Position numbers and translations under genes: made by a program
Part shown: positions 1-8,094 of the stretch, piece by piece
Numbering within the stretch: the first letter of the stretch is position 1
How the letters are laid out: the number at the start of each line of letters is the position of its first letter
The notes under the pieces: generated by a model
The model's input: only the letters and a program-made list of their open reading frames with translations
The model's database searches: none
Told to the model about the DNA's origin: nothing
Assembly (NCBI RefSeq): GCF_016905005.1
Contig: NZ_JADIKC010000007.1
Span: 273,718 to 337,717 of the forward strand
DNA: 64,000 bases
Source of the DNA: Dyella kyungheensis
GTDB taxonomy: Bacteria > Pseudomonadota > Gammaproteobacteria > Xanthomonadales > Rhodanobacteraceae
Direction of reading: 5' to 3'

Positions 1-62
1 CTCTTGGCTCTGCTCTTGGCTCTTGGCTTGGCTCTTGGCTCTTGGCTCTTGGCTCTTGGCTC
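1..62. repeat. Tandem heptamer array (CTCTTGG units)
   Basis: The window opens inside a run of CTCTTGG heptamers, with about nine units, two of them shortened (CTCTG and CTTGG). The array ends at about position 62 and its left end is outside the window. Simple arrays of this kind vary in copy number by slippage. No reading frame through it looks like a gene. Confidence 0.8.
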
Positions 63-350
63 TCAGGGGTCCCCGTATGACGCGGCGGGTGGGTGGAGGA
101 TCAGCCCGCAGGGTGGCCCGCATGGATGCGGGCCAGTTTTTCGCCAGGGCAGGATGCCCTGTCGAAAAACCCCGGAGCCCACCCGCGCACCTGGAGGGCC
201 GCTAGGCCCGCAAGGCGCGTCATCCGGGGGGCCCTTCTCTTTGGTTACTTTCTCTTGGGCAAGCAAGAGAAAGTAACCCGGCCTCCGGCAGGAGGACGGA
301 AGCCCGCGGCAGGCGAGCCAGGTCGCCGTATCGCGACAACTAAACACTGA
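63..350. repeat. Intergenic repeat element with 15-bp inverted repeat
   Basis: This non-coding stretch carries a perfect inverted repeat with arms 243-257 (GGTTACTTTCTCTTG) and 264-278 around a 6-nt loop. Upstream, near 150-172, is a smaller palindrome (CAGGGCA/TGCCCTG). From memory, the motif of arms around a short loop recurs between genes in Xanthomonadaceae and Rhodanobacteraceae genomes and often causes small false gene calls. Several short frames overlap here in all directions and none has protein character. Family membership is recalled, not searched. Confidence 0.6.
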
Positions 351-420
351 GGCTCTGGATGACCAGCCATTCGGCTGTTGAGAAGCGCCTCCGGCCTGCG
401 CCGGGATGACAAGCTAGGGA

Positions 421-475
421 ACGTTCCCGCGAGCACCCGCCCCTCACCCCAACCCTCTCCCCGGAGGGGAGAGGG
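421..475. repeat. Dispersed G/C hairpin repeat, copy A
   Basis: The sequence begins CGTTCCCGCGAGCACCCG and ends in a near-perfect hairpin at 453-475, with arms CCCTCTCCCC and GGGGAGAGGG around a 3-nt loop. A second copy with the same leader and hairpin lies at 12152-12225. Both sit just past the 3' end of a minus-strand gene, here 20 bp from the stop of the hybrid kinase, so transcripts of that gene would run into the hairpin. Confidence 0.7.
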
Positions 476-494
476 AGCAAGAGCACGCGCTACC

Positions 495-2075
495 TCACAT
501 CGGCGCCGGCGGCCCCGCCCCCGCCGCACTCGCCTCCAACGCCTCCCTCACCGTCTTCAACAACCGCAACGTCGAGATCGGCTTGTCGATCAGATACAGA
601 TGCTCCATCACCGGCAGCTCGTCCATGTCCGGCGGCGCGTCGGGCCGCGCGAGCAAAAGCACCGCGCCGCGATAACCGTGGTCGAACAAGGCCGCCAAGG
701 TGCGCACGCCCGTAAACAGGTTCATGTCCGCATCCAGCACCACCAGATCCGGCACACCCTGCGCCTCCAGCCACTGCAACGCCGCGGTACCGCTCTGGCT
801 CGCGTGGGCCTGGTAGCCCCACGAGTCGAGCGTATCGACCAGCAGCGAGAGTTGGCCGGCCTCTTCCACCACCACCAGCACGCGTTCGGCTTCGCCCTGC
901 AGGTTCGCTGTCTCCTGCTCTTCCACATCGGCAGGCTGCTGCATCAGCGGGATGTGCATGTGGAAACTGGTGCCCTCGCCGGGCGCGCTTTCCACGCGCA
1001 TCACGCCGCCGTGTGCGGTGATGATGCGTTTGCACGACACCAGTCCCAGGCCCGTGCCGCTCTCCTTGGTGGTGTAGAACGGTTCGAACAGATGCCGCAA
1101 CGCCGCGTCGTCCATGCCGGTGCCGGTATCGGTCACGGTAAGGCAGACGTAGTTGCCTTCGCGGCGTTCCTCGCCTGGCTGGAAGAAATGTTCCGGCAGC
1201 GCGGCGAGCGAGGTGCCGATGCGCAGCTTGCCGCCCTCGGGCATCGCCTGCAGTGCGTTGAGGCTGAGGTTGAGCAGGCATTGCTGCAGCTCGGTGTGAT
1301 TGCCGTCGAAGCTCAGTTCGGGATCGCAATCGTCCAGCTCAAGCGTCACATTGCGCGGCACGCTGCCTTGCAGCAGCAGGCCGAGTGCTTCGAGCAGCGC
1401 GCTCACGCGCACCTGCTCGGCACGGCGCGCGCCACGCGCGAAGGACAGCATGGACTGCACCATGTCCAGGCCGCGCTTGCCGCAATCGCGCACCAGCCGG
1501 CCCAGGCGCGCCAGCCGCGGGTCGTCCTGATAGTCCTGCAGGCTGTCGCCGGCGAGCAGCAACGGTTGCAGCAGGTTGCGCAAGTCGTGGCTGAGGCCAC
1601 CGGCCAGCATGGCCAGGCTCTCGAAGCGCTGCGCGCGGATCAGTTCGGTTTCGGCGCGTCGCCGCGCGCGTTGCGCTTCCGCCTCGCGCATGGCGCGGCG
1701 AACGGCGGAGGCGAGTCGTGCGGGATTCTGCTTGAGGATGTAATCGGTGGCGCCATTGCGAAGCGCTTCGATGGCGGCTTCTTCGCCCAGCGTGGCGGAG
1801 ACGAAGATGAAAGGCAGGTCCTGGTCGCGTTCGCGCAGGATGTCCAGCGCGCGCTGGCCCGAGAACCCCGGCATGCTCAGGTCGGACAACACGATGTCCG
1901 GCTGGAATTCGTTGAGCGCCGCGAGGTACTCGCGTTCGGCATCCACCAGGGTCACGTCGTATTCGATGTGATCGGCGTCCAGTTCGGACAACACGAGCTC
2001 CGCATCGAGCTGGCTATCCTCGATCTGCAGTACACGGATTCGGGGCAACGCCCACTGCTGCCTGTCCACGTTCAA
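495..2075 (-). CDS. Hybrid sensor kinase: receiver, HisKA/HATPase, C-terminal receiver-like domain
   Basis: This 526-residue cytoplasmic protein has no signal peptide or membrane segment. It begins with a CheY-like receiver (about 12-130) with acidic pair E19/D20, phospho-acceptor D65, T95 and K115. A histidine kinase core follows, with phospho-acceptor H163 in the motif LSHDLRN, an N-box around LNLSLNALQAMP and G-boxes DTGTGMDD and GTGLGL. The last 120 residues resemble a second receiver with LVVLDADM as the phosphorylation strand; the usual Asp pair there reads EE. It is third in an operon, 40 bp after the response regulator. The layout suggests it relays phosphate from the upstream kinase and response regulator. 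The sensed signal and output are not visible. Confidence 0.9.
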   Translation of the reverse strand: MNVDRQQWALPRIRVLQIEDSQLDAELVLSELDADHIEYDVTLVDAEREYLAALNEFQPDIVLSDLSMPGFSGQRALDILRERDQDLPFIFVSATLGEEAAIEALRNGATDYILKQNPARLASAVRRAMREAEAQRARRRAETELIRAQRFESLAMLAGGLSHDLRNLLQPLLLAGDSLQDYQDDPRLARLGRLVRDCGKRGLDMVQSMLSFARGARRAEQVRVSALLEALGLLLQGSVPRNVTLELDDCDPELSFDGNHTELQQCLLNLSLNALQAMPEGGKLRIGTSLAALPEHFFQPGEERREGNYVCLTVTDTGTGMDDAALRHLFEPFYTTKESGTGLGLVSCKRIITAHGGVMRVESAPGEGTSFHMHIPLMQQPADVEEQETANLQGEAERVLVVVEEAGQLSLLVDTLDSWGYQAHASQSGTAALQWLEAQGVPDLVVLDADMNLFTGVRTLAALFDHGYRGAVLLLARPDAPPDMDELPVMEHLYLIDKPISTLRLLKTVREALEASAAGAGPPAPM

Positions 2076-2115
2076 CTACTCCGTCGTGCCGCTAACCGTT
2101 GCCATTTCGTTGCGC

Positions 2116-2562
2116 TCAGCTATGGTCAGGCCCTTGGTTGAGGACTGCCCAGAACTGCCCCAGGGTTCGTACCGCTTCGAAAAACTGGTCGACGTCGACC
2201 GGCTTGATCACGTACGCATTCGCGCCGATGTCCCAGCTGCGCGCCAGATCGCTCTCTTCCCGCGACGATGACAGGATCACCACCGGCACGCGGCGGAAGC
2301 GGTCGTCGGCACGCAACTGCGTGAGCACTTCGAGGCCGCTCATGCGCGGCATCTTGATGTCCAGCAGCACCACGGCCGGATCGACCGGTTCGCGCCCGGC
2401 CCATTCGCCGCGGCAATAAAGGTAGTCCAGGCAGTCCACGCCGTCTTCGACATGCACCACCGGGTTGGCCAGGTGGGCACCGGCCAGCGCATCCAGGGCC
2501 ATTTCAGCGTCGGCGAGACTGTCCTCGACGAGCAGGATGGTACGCAGGTCTCGATGGTTCAT
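2116..2562 (-). CDS. Single-domain response regulator (Rcp1/CheY-like)
   Basis: A 148-residue stand-alone receiver with no output domain. It has the pattern ILLVEDSLADAEM (acidic pair), VVLLDIKMPRMSG (phospho-acceptor Asp), VVILSSS and YVIKPVD (Lys). I chose the ATG at 2562 because it overlaps the stop of the upstream kinase as ATGA (2559-2562), implying translational coupling. The open frame continues upstream inside the kinase gene but has no receiver sequence there. Such regulators commonly pair with phytochrome-like or CHASE3 kinases and pass phosphate to another protein, here plausibly the adjacent hybrid kinase. Confidence 0.92.
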   Translation of the reverse strand: MNHRDLRTILLVEDSLADAEMALDALAGAHLANPVVHVEDGVDCLDYLYCRGEWAGREPVDPAVVLLDIKMPRMSGLEVLTQLRADDRFRRVPVVILSSSREESDLARSWDIGANAYVIKPVDVDQFFEAVRTLGQFWAVLNQGPDHS

Positions 2563-4409
2563 GGGCGCCTCTGCGCGAAGCTTTCTGCGAGGTCCGAGGA
2601 CGGCAGGGTGAAGTGGAAACGCGCGCCCTGCCCGGGCTGGGCGTCGGCCCACACACGTCCGCCGTGTCGCGTCACGATGCGACGCACGTTGGCCAGGCCG
2701 ATGCCGTTGCCCGGGAATTCCGAGGCACGATGCAAGCGCTGGAACACGCCGAACAGTTTACCCGCGTATTGCATGTCGAAACCGGCGCCGTTGTCGCTCA
2801 CCACGAATTCGTAGCTGCCGTCGCGGTGGCGCTGCACGTCCACGTCGATGCGCGCCACTTCGCATTTGCCGGTGTATTTCACCGCGTTGCCCATCAGGTT
2901 CTGCCACACCGTGCGCAGCATGTTCTCGTCGCCGATGACGATCGGCAGCGGCGCGATCGACCATACGATGTGGCGGCCGTGCGCATCGGTTTCGGCCAGC
3001 GCGCGCGCCTCGTCCGCCAGCGACTGCATGTCCACCGGCTGCAGGCGCAGCGCGCCGCGACCCAGGCGCGAGAATACCAGCAGGTCTTCGATCAGCAGCG
3101 CCATGCGCCTAGCCGCGTCATTGATCACTTCGATGTAGTGGCGCGAACGTTCGTCCGCGCCCTCGCCCAGGTGCTGCTGCAGCTTGCCGGCGAATCCGCT
3201 GATGTGGCGCAGCGGTGCACGCAGGTCGTGCGACACCGAATAGCTGAAGGCTTCCAGCTCGCGGTTCACATCCGATACCTGCTCGATCTTGCCTTCGAGC
3301 TGGCGGTTGAGTTCCTTCACCTGCTGCTCGACCAGCGCACGGGCGGTGACGTCGCTGAGGGTGAGCAGCAAGACCGGATCGCCGCCGTTGTCCTGCTCCA
3401 GGCGGCGGGCATTGATCACCACGTGACGGTCGACGCCATCGACGGTGCGCTGGATGAGTTCGTAATCCCACAGCTCGCGATCCAGCAGCAGCACGTCGTT
3501 CAAGCGTTGCAGCAGCGCGCCGTCGCTCCAGGCGCCGTCGCCGATCTCGGTCAGCGGCAGCGATTGCCGGAAATCGGGCGGCAATCCATACAGTTCGCCA
3601 AAGGCCGCATTGACCAGCAGGGTGCCCAGGGTGGAGTCGAGCAGCGCGATGGGTTCGCGCACGGCCTGCACGATCAGCTGCGAACGCTGCACGGCCTGGC
3701 CTTCGCGCACTTCGGCACGCAGGCGGCGGCTGATCTGCCGCTCGGACACGATCACCACGATGGTCAGCAACAGCACCTGCGCAATCGCCGTGATGGTCAG
3801 CGCCAGTTCGCTGTTGAACGATTCGCGGTTGGCCGCATCGCGGCGATTGAGCAGCGTGCCGTTCTCGTTGCGCACGATCCCGTCGATCAGATCGTCCATC
3901 TTGAACAAGGTGCCGGAGTCGCGCATCGCATCCGATGCGCCGGCGTCATCGCCGTGATCGTGCCGCATGATGGCCTGGCCGCTCAGCGCGAGACGTCCGC
4001 TGACGGTGGAACTGAGCGAGCCGATCAGCGCCTGCTGGTCCGGACTGTCGCGCGTCATGTCGCGCAGCTGTTGCAGCAGGCCAGGCGTTTCGTGCGCGGC
4101 CCGTTCGGCGCGCATGCGCACCGTCGCATCCGCATCGCCGTGGAGCAGCCGGTAGATGGCCGCCTCGCTGTCCCTGGTGACATAGGCGATACGGTAGGTA
4201 AGCGATTTCACCTCACTGGAGTGGGTGACTCGCTCATTGGCCTGAATGGCTTCGCTGGCACCGCTGCGCGTCACCACGTAGGGCAAGGCCACGATCACCA
4301 GCACAGCCGCCAGCAGACCGCCCAGGCGCCAGCGCAGGGCGACGCGGTCCTTCATGGCCGGCCGTAACGTCGACGCCAGTTTCCAGGATGAGCGCAACAT
4401 GTCAGGCAT
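2559..4409 (-). CDS. Membrane histidine kinase with CHASE3-like sensor and PAS domain
   Basis: A 616-residue inner-membrane kinase. Transmembrane helices lie at about 29-47 and 203-222. The periplasmic segment between them (about 50-200) is helical and of the size and composition of a CHASE3 sensor. A PAS-like domain (about 243-355) follows, then a short coiled linker, HisKA with H394 in SYSVSHDLRAPL, and an HATPase domain with NLMGNAVKYTGK, SDNGAGFD and NGIGLANVRRI. It is first in the operon with the response regulator and hybrid kinase. Its start lies 32 bp from the GH92 stop upstream on the same strand, so read-through from GH92 is possible. The ligand is unknown. Confidence 0.9.
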   Translation of the reverse strand: MPDMLRSSWKLASTLRPAMKDRVALRWRLGGLLAAVLVIVALPYVVTRSGASEAIQANERVTHSSEVKSLTYRIAYVTRDSEAAIYRLLHGDADATVRMRAERAAHETPGLLQQLRDMTRDSPDQQALIGSLSSTVSGRLALSGQAIMRHDHGDDAGASDAMRDSGTLFKMDDLIDGIVRNENGTLLNRRDAANRESFNSELALTITAIAQVLLLTIVVIVSERQISRRLRAEVREGQAVQRSQLIVQAVREPIALLDSTLGTLLVNAAFGELYGLPPDFRQSLPLTEIGDGAWSDGALLQRLNDVLLLDRELWDYELIQRTVDGVDRHVVINARRLEQDNGGDPVLLLTLSDVTARALVEQQVKELNRQLEGKIEQVSDVNRELEAFSYSVSHDLRAPLRHISGFAGKLQQHLGEGADERSRHYIEVINDAARRMALLIEDLLVFSRLGRGALRLQPVDMQSLADEARALAETDAHGRHIVWSIAPLPIVIGDENMLRTVWQNLMGNAVKYTGKCEVARIDVDVQRHRDGSYEFVVSDNGAGFDMQYAGKLFGVFQRLHRASEFPGNGIGLANVRRIVTRHGGRVWADAQPGQGARFHFTLPSSDLAESFAQRRP

Positions 4410-4441
4410 GGTTGCAGAATCACCCCAGCTAACGCCACCTC

Positions 4442-6844
4442 TTAAAGCGGCGTTTTCCCTGACTTTTTGTCCGAACTAGCCGAGACCTTGGTCGTAGACA
4501 CGCTCATCGAGGCTGGGCGGGCGTTTGCGGCTTGTCCCCAGGCCCGGTTCGGCTCGGCCTGCATGGTGAAGTGCAGCTCGCCGCCGGCAACGATTTCGCC
4601 GTGACGCAGGAACACCCGCTCCAGCGGCTTGCCGTTGAGCGTCACCGAACCGACATACGGGTGGGCGTCATCCAGCGGATCGGCCGTGACGGTGAAGGTC
4701 TTGCCGCCCGGCAGATGCAGGGTGGCACGCCCCACGAACGGGCGGCCGATCGCGTACTCGTCGCTGGCCGGCGTCACCGGATAGAAACCCAGCGCCGAGA
4801 AGATGTACCAGGCCGACATCTGGCCGAGGTCGTCGTTGCCGGCCAGGCCGTCCGGACGGTTGGCGTACTGGCTGTCCATGATCTGCTTGAGGCGCTTCTG
4901 GGTCTGCCACGGCGCGCCCGCGTAGTCGTAGAGATAGGCCAGGTGATGGCTGGGCTCGTTGCCGTGCGCGTACCAGCCGATCAGGCCGGTGATGTCCTCG
5001 ACGTTGGCGAAGTGCGACTTGTCGACCTTGGCCTCGAACACGCTGTCGAGCTTGCTGACGAACTTGTCGTCGCCGCCCATCGCCTTGATCAACGCGGCGA
5101 CGTCCTGCGGCACGTACCAGGAGTACTGCCACGCATTGCCTTCGGTGTAGTCGCTGCCGTAGCCGGCCGCATCGGGGTTGAACGGTTCGCGGAAGCTGCC
5201 ATCGGTCTTGCGTGCGCGCATGAAGCCGGTCTTCGGGTCGTACGCATTGCGCCAGTTGCCGGCACGCTTGTCGAAGGTCGCAGCGATGTCCTTGCGGCCC
5301 ATCGCCTTGGCCATCTGCGCCAGCGACCAGTCGTCGTAGGCGTATTCGAGCGTCTTGGATGCGGCTTCGGGTTCCTTGTCGATCGGCACGTAGCCGAGCT
5401 TCATGTAATCGCCCAGGTCGCCATACGGCGCATACGTCGCACTGGCCACCATCGCCTTCAGCGCGGCGTCGGCGTCGAAGCCGCGCACGCCCTTCACGTA
5501 GGCATCGGCGATCACCGGCACGGCGTGGTAACCGATCATGCACCAGGTCTCCAGGCCCTGGTACGCCCATACCGGCAGGATCCCGAACGGGCTGGTTTCA
5601 CGCGAGGCAATCAGCGAGCGGATGAAGTGGCTGCTGCGCTCGGGCATCAACAACGCCATCAGCGGCTGCTGTGCGCGGTACACGTCCCACAGCGACCAGG
5701 TGGAGTGGAATTCGAATTTGCCGTTCTTGTCGACGGCCTCGTGCACGGCGCCATCCGGGCCGCGGAACTGGCCGTTCACGTCCATGCTGAGGGTGGGCGA
5801 CAGCAACGCGTGATAGAGCGAGGTATAGAAGCCGACGCGCTGATCCTTGCTGCCTTCCACATCGATGGCGGCGAGCGCCTTGTCCCACTGGCCGCGGGCT
5901 TCGGCGCGGCGCGCATCGAAGTCCCAGCCCTGGCCCTCGGCATCGAGGTTGGCGATGGCGTTGGCTTCGCTTACCGAGGAAATGGCCACCTTCACGCCCA
6001 GCGGCTGCTTGAGCATGCCGAAGTCGAACACGCCTTCGAGCGCGCGGCCGCCTTGTGCGTCATGGTCTTCCGGCTGATAGCCCGGGCCCTTGAAGCCCTT
6101 GTAGAGGATGTCGGTTTCGCGGTTGTAGAGCGTGCGCGACGCCATCGGCTGCGAGAAACGCATGGCGAAGCACAGCTCGCGGCCCGGTGCCCAGCCCCGC
6201 GTGGTGCGGCAGCCGGTGACGGTGCCGTCTTCGCGCACGCGCAGGCTGGCCCACAGCACCTTGCCCTCGTAGTCGTAGATGCTCGGGCGCAGGTCAAGCA
6301 ACAGGTGTGCCGGCTTGCCCGCCGGGAAGGTATAGCGATGCCAACCGATACGGCGACCGGCGGTCAGCTCGGCGCGGACGTTGTAGTCGCTCAGCGTCAC
6401 GGCGTAGTAGCCGGCCTGCACCACCTCGCTGTCGTGGCTGAAGCGCGAGCGGTAGCCGCTGCCGGGCTTGGCCGGGTCGCCCTGCTCCAGGCGCACGTCG
6501 CCGGCAATCGGCATCACCAGCACGTCGCCCAGGTCCGAATGGCCGGAGCCGGAGAAATGCGTATGCGAGAAGCCCAGCAGGCTGCCGTCGCCGTACTGGT
6601 AGCCGGCGGCCCACTTGTAGGCGTGCTTGAAGTCCGGCATGGCCGTATCCGGCGACAGCTGGATCATGCCGAACGGCACCGTGGCGCCGGGGAAGGTATG
6701 GCCGTCGCCGCCCGTGCCGATGCGGGGGTCCACATCGACCGAATGCCCCTCGGCCGCCCTCACGGGAGCCGGTGCAGCCAGGCAAAAAGAGACCGCGGCG
6801 GCCAACAAACTGGGCAGCCATGCACGGAAACGCAAAGAACGCAT
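4442..6844 (-). CDS. Secreted GH92 alpha-1,2-mannosidase
   Basis: An 800-residue exported glycosidase with a signal peptide (cleavage near A30-A31). GH92 enzymes are calcium-dependent inverting alpha-mannosidases that trim N-glycans and mannans. Family landmarks include the N-terminal IGTGGDGHTFPGATVPFGM, HTHFSGSGHSD, STWSLWDVYRAQQPL, TEGNAWQYSWYVPQD (near residue 566), GNEPSHHLAYLYD and GNDDLGQMSAWYIFSALG (near 668). The last holds the conserved Asp pair. The length is typical. It diverges from the LacI gene, and an operator-like site at 6867-6880 lies just upstream of its start. Together with the transporter, kinase and isomerase across the divergent promoter, it forms a mannoside-use module. 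Confidence 0.95.
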   Translation of the reverse strand: MRSLRFRAWLPSLLAAAVSFCLAAPAPVRAAEGHSVDVDPRIGTGGDGHTFPGATVPFGMIQLSPDTAMPDFKHAYKWAAGYQYGDGSLLGFSHTHFSGSGHSDLGDVLVMPIAGDVRLEQGDPAKPGSGYRSRFSHDSEVVQAGYYAVTLSDYNVRAELTAGRRIGWHRYTFPAGKPAHLLLDLRPSIYDYEGKVLWASLRVREDGTVTGCRTTRGWAPGRELCFAMRFSQPMASRTLYNRETDILYKGFKGPGYQPEDHDAQGGRALEGVFDFGMLKQPLGVKVAISSVSEANAIANLDAEGQGWDFDARRAEARGQWDKALAAIDVEGSKDQRVGFYTSLYHALLSPTLSMDVNGQFRGPDGAVHEAVDKNGKFEFHSTWSLWDVYRAQQPLMALLMPERSSHFIRSLIASRETSPFGILPVWAYQGLETWCMIGYHAVPVIADAYVKGVRGFDADAALKAMVASATYAPYGDLGDYMKLGYVPIDKEPEAASKTLEYAYDDWSLAQMAKAMGRKDIAATFDKRAGNWRNAYDPKTGFMRARKTDGSFREPFNPDAAGYGSDYTEGNAWQYSWYVPQDVAALIKAMGGDDKFVSKLDSVFEAKVDKSHFANVEDITGLIGWYAHGNEPSHHLAYLYDYAGAPWQTQKRLKQIMDSQYANRPDGLAGNDDLGQMSAWYIFSALGFYPVTPASDEYAIGRPFVGRATLHLPGGKTFTVTADPLDDAHPYVGSVTLNGKPLERVFLRHGEIVAGGELHFTMQAEPNRAWGQAANARPASMSVSTTKVSASSDKKSGKTPL

Positions 6845-6866
6845 AGAATTCCCCGAACGAGTAGAT

Positions 6867-6880
6867 TTGAATCGTTCTAA
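6867..6880. promoter_or_regulatory. LacI-type operator candidate O1 (GH92 side)
   Basis: TTGAATCGTTCTAA fits the pattern TTGRATCGTTCYAA shared with 6972-6985. It sits 22 bp upstream of the GH92 start, where a repressor would block transcription. The half-sites are imperfect here. Regulation by the adjacent LacI protein is inferred from position and from the repeated motif. Confidence 0.65.
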
Positions 6881-6971
6881 TTTCGCCTGAAGCTAACATC
6901 TCTGCAGGCATCGTTGCATGCTGCGTCGCGCCATCGAAATCGGTTCCGTTCGCGGGCGGACGCAGGTACCT

Positions 6972-6985
6972 TTGGATCGTTCCAA
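6972..6985. promoter_or_regulatory. LacI-type operator candidate O2 (regulator side)
   Basis: TTGGATCGTTCCAA is a palindrome (TTGGA-N4-TCCAA) lying 16 bp before the chosen LacI start. It shares 12 of 14 bases with O1, and the two sites are exactly 105 bp apart. This supports autoregulation of the LacI gene. It also argues against the upstream ATG at 6918, which would put the operator inside the coding sequence. Confidence 0.7.
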
Positions 6986-7001
6986 TCAACCCAGGCCTGC
7001 G

Positions 7002-8051
7002 ATGGAAAGCCAGACCCCGGTCGGTAGAAAGATCACACTCAACGACATCGCAGCCGGCTGCGGTGTGTCTCGCGCCACGGTTTCGCTGGTGCTGCGTGGC
7101 AGTCCCCTCGTCAATAAGGTTACCCGGGCACGGGTCGAGGAAGAACTGCGGCGCCAGGGATACGTCTACAACCGGGCCGCGGCCAACCTACGCCGGCGTA
7201 CGTCGTCGAGCGTGGCCTTGGTCATCAACGAATTGGCGAACCCGTTCTTCGCCGAATTCGCTGCGGGCGTGGACGAAACCCTGGGCACGGCCGGCTTCGT
7301 GACGCTGCTGGGCAGCTCCGGCGACTCGGCCGAGCGCGAGCACGCCGTGCTCGGCTCGCTGATCGAGCACGGACCGGGCGGCATCATCCTTTCGCCTGCC
7401 GAAGACAGCGAAGCCCGCAAGGTGCTCGCCGCGGTGGGCACCCACACGCCGGTGGTGCTGTTCAACCGCGAGCTGGGCGGCGAGCTGCCGGAATACGCGC
7501 ACTGGGACCGGCTGATGCTCGACAACGAGCGCGGCGCCCGCCAGGCCACCGAACACCTGATCAAGCAGGGTCATCGCCATATCGCCTTCTTCGGCGGGCA
7601 CGACCACGCCAGCTCCACCCGCGAACGCCATGCCGGCTATGCGCAGGCGATGCAGGCGGCCGGTCTGCCGGTGGAAGCGCAGTGGCGCGTGCAGAGCACG
7701 CCGACACGCATCGACGCCGCGCGGGCCGCGGGTGAGTTGTTCGAAGGCAAGGGCAGCGCGCCCACCGCCGCCGTTTGCTACAACGACGCGGTGGCGCTGG
7801 GCCTGATGCTGGGCCTGCATCAACATGGACGACAGGCGGGGCGCGATTTCGCCATCACCGGCTTCGACGATATTTCAGAAGCCTCCATGAGCATGCCTTC
7901 GCTCACCACGCTGTCCACCGCTCCCCGCGCACGCGGGCGCCAGGCGGCGGAGATGCTACTCGCCCGCCTGCGCGATCCGCAGGCGCCCTCGGGCACCATC
8001 ATCGCGCCGGTGGAACTGGTCGTGCGCGAAAGCAGTTGTCCCCCTCTCTGA
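7002..8051 (+). CDS. LacI-family transcriptional regulator (mannose module)
   Basis: A 349-residue DNA-binding regulator. The N-terminal helix-turn-helix (about 12-35: ITLNDIAAGCGVSRATVSL) is followed by the hinge region (NRAAANLRRR) and a periplasmic-binding-protein-like effector domain (VALVINELANPFFAEF, CYNDAVALGL, ITGFDDI). The ATG at 7002 matches where LacI proteins normally begin and keeps the operator at 6972-6985 outside the gene. By context it should respond to mannose or a mannose derivative and control both the divergent GH92 gene and the transporter-kinase-isomerase genes downstream, which follow on the same strand with a 43-bp gap. Confidence 0.92.
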   Translation: MESQTPVGRKITLNDIAAGCGVSRATVSLVLRGSPLVNKVTRARVEEELRRQGYVYNRAAANLRRRTSSSVALVINELANPFFAEFAAGVDETLGTAGFVTLLGSSGDSAEREHAVLGSLIEHGPGGIILSPAEDSEARKVLAAVGTHTPVVLFNRELGGELPEYAHWDRLMLDNERGARQATEHLIKQGHRHIAFFGGHDHASSTRERHAGYAQAMQAAGLPVEAQWRVQSTPTRIDAARAAGELFEGKGSAPTAAVCYNDAVALGLMLGLHQHGRQAGRDFAITGFDDISEASMSMPSLTTLSTAPRARGRQAAEMLLARLRDPQAPSGTIIAPVELVVRESSCPPL

Positions 8052-8094
8052 TCCATATGTCCTTGATCCACGTTTCCTGACCCACGGATTCCGC

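Noticed and set aside
378-2141. Long plus-strand frame opposite the hybrid kinase
   Set aside because: The composition is typical of an antisense shadow (Arg, Gln and His rich) and the minus-strand protein has complete receiver and kinase motifs.
4532-6880. Long plus-strand frame opposite GH92
   Set aside because: No motifs; GH92 on the other strand is full-length with all hallmarks.
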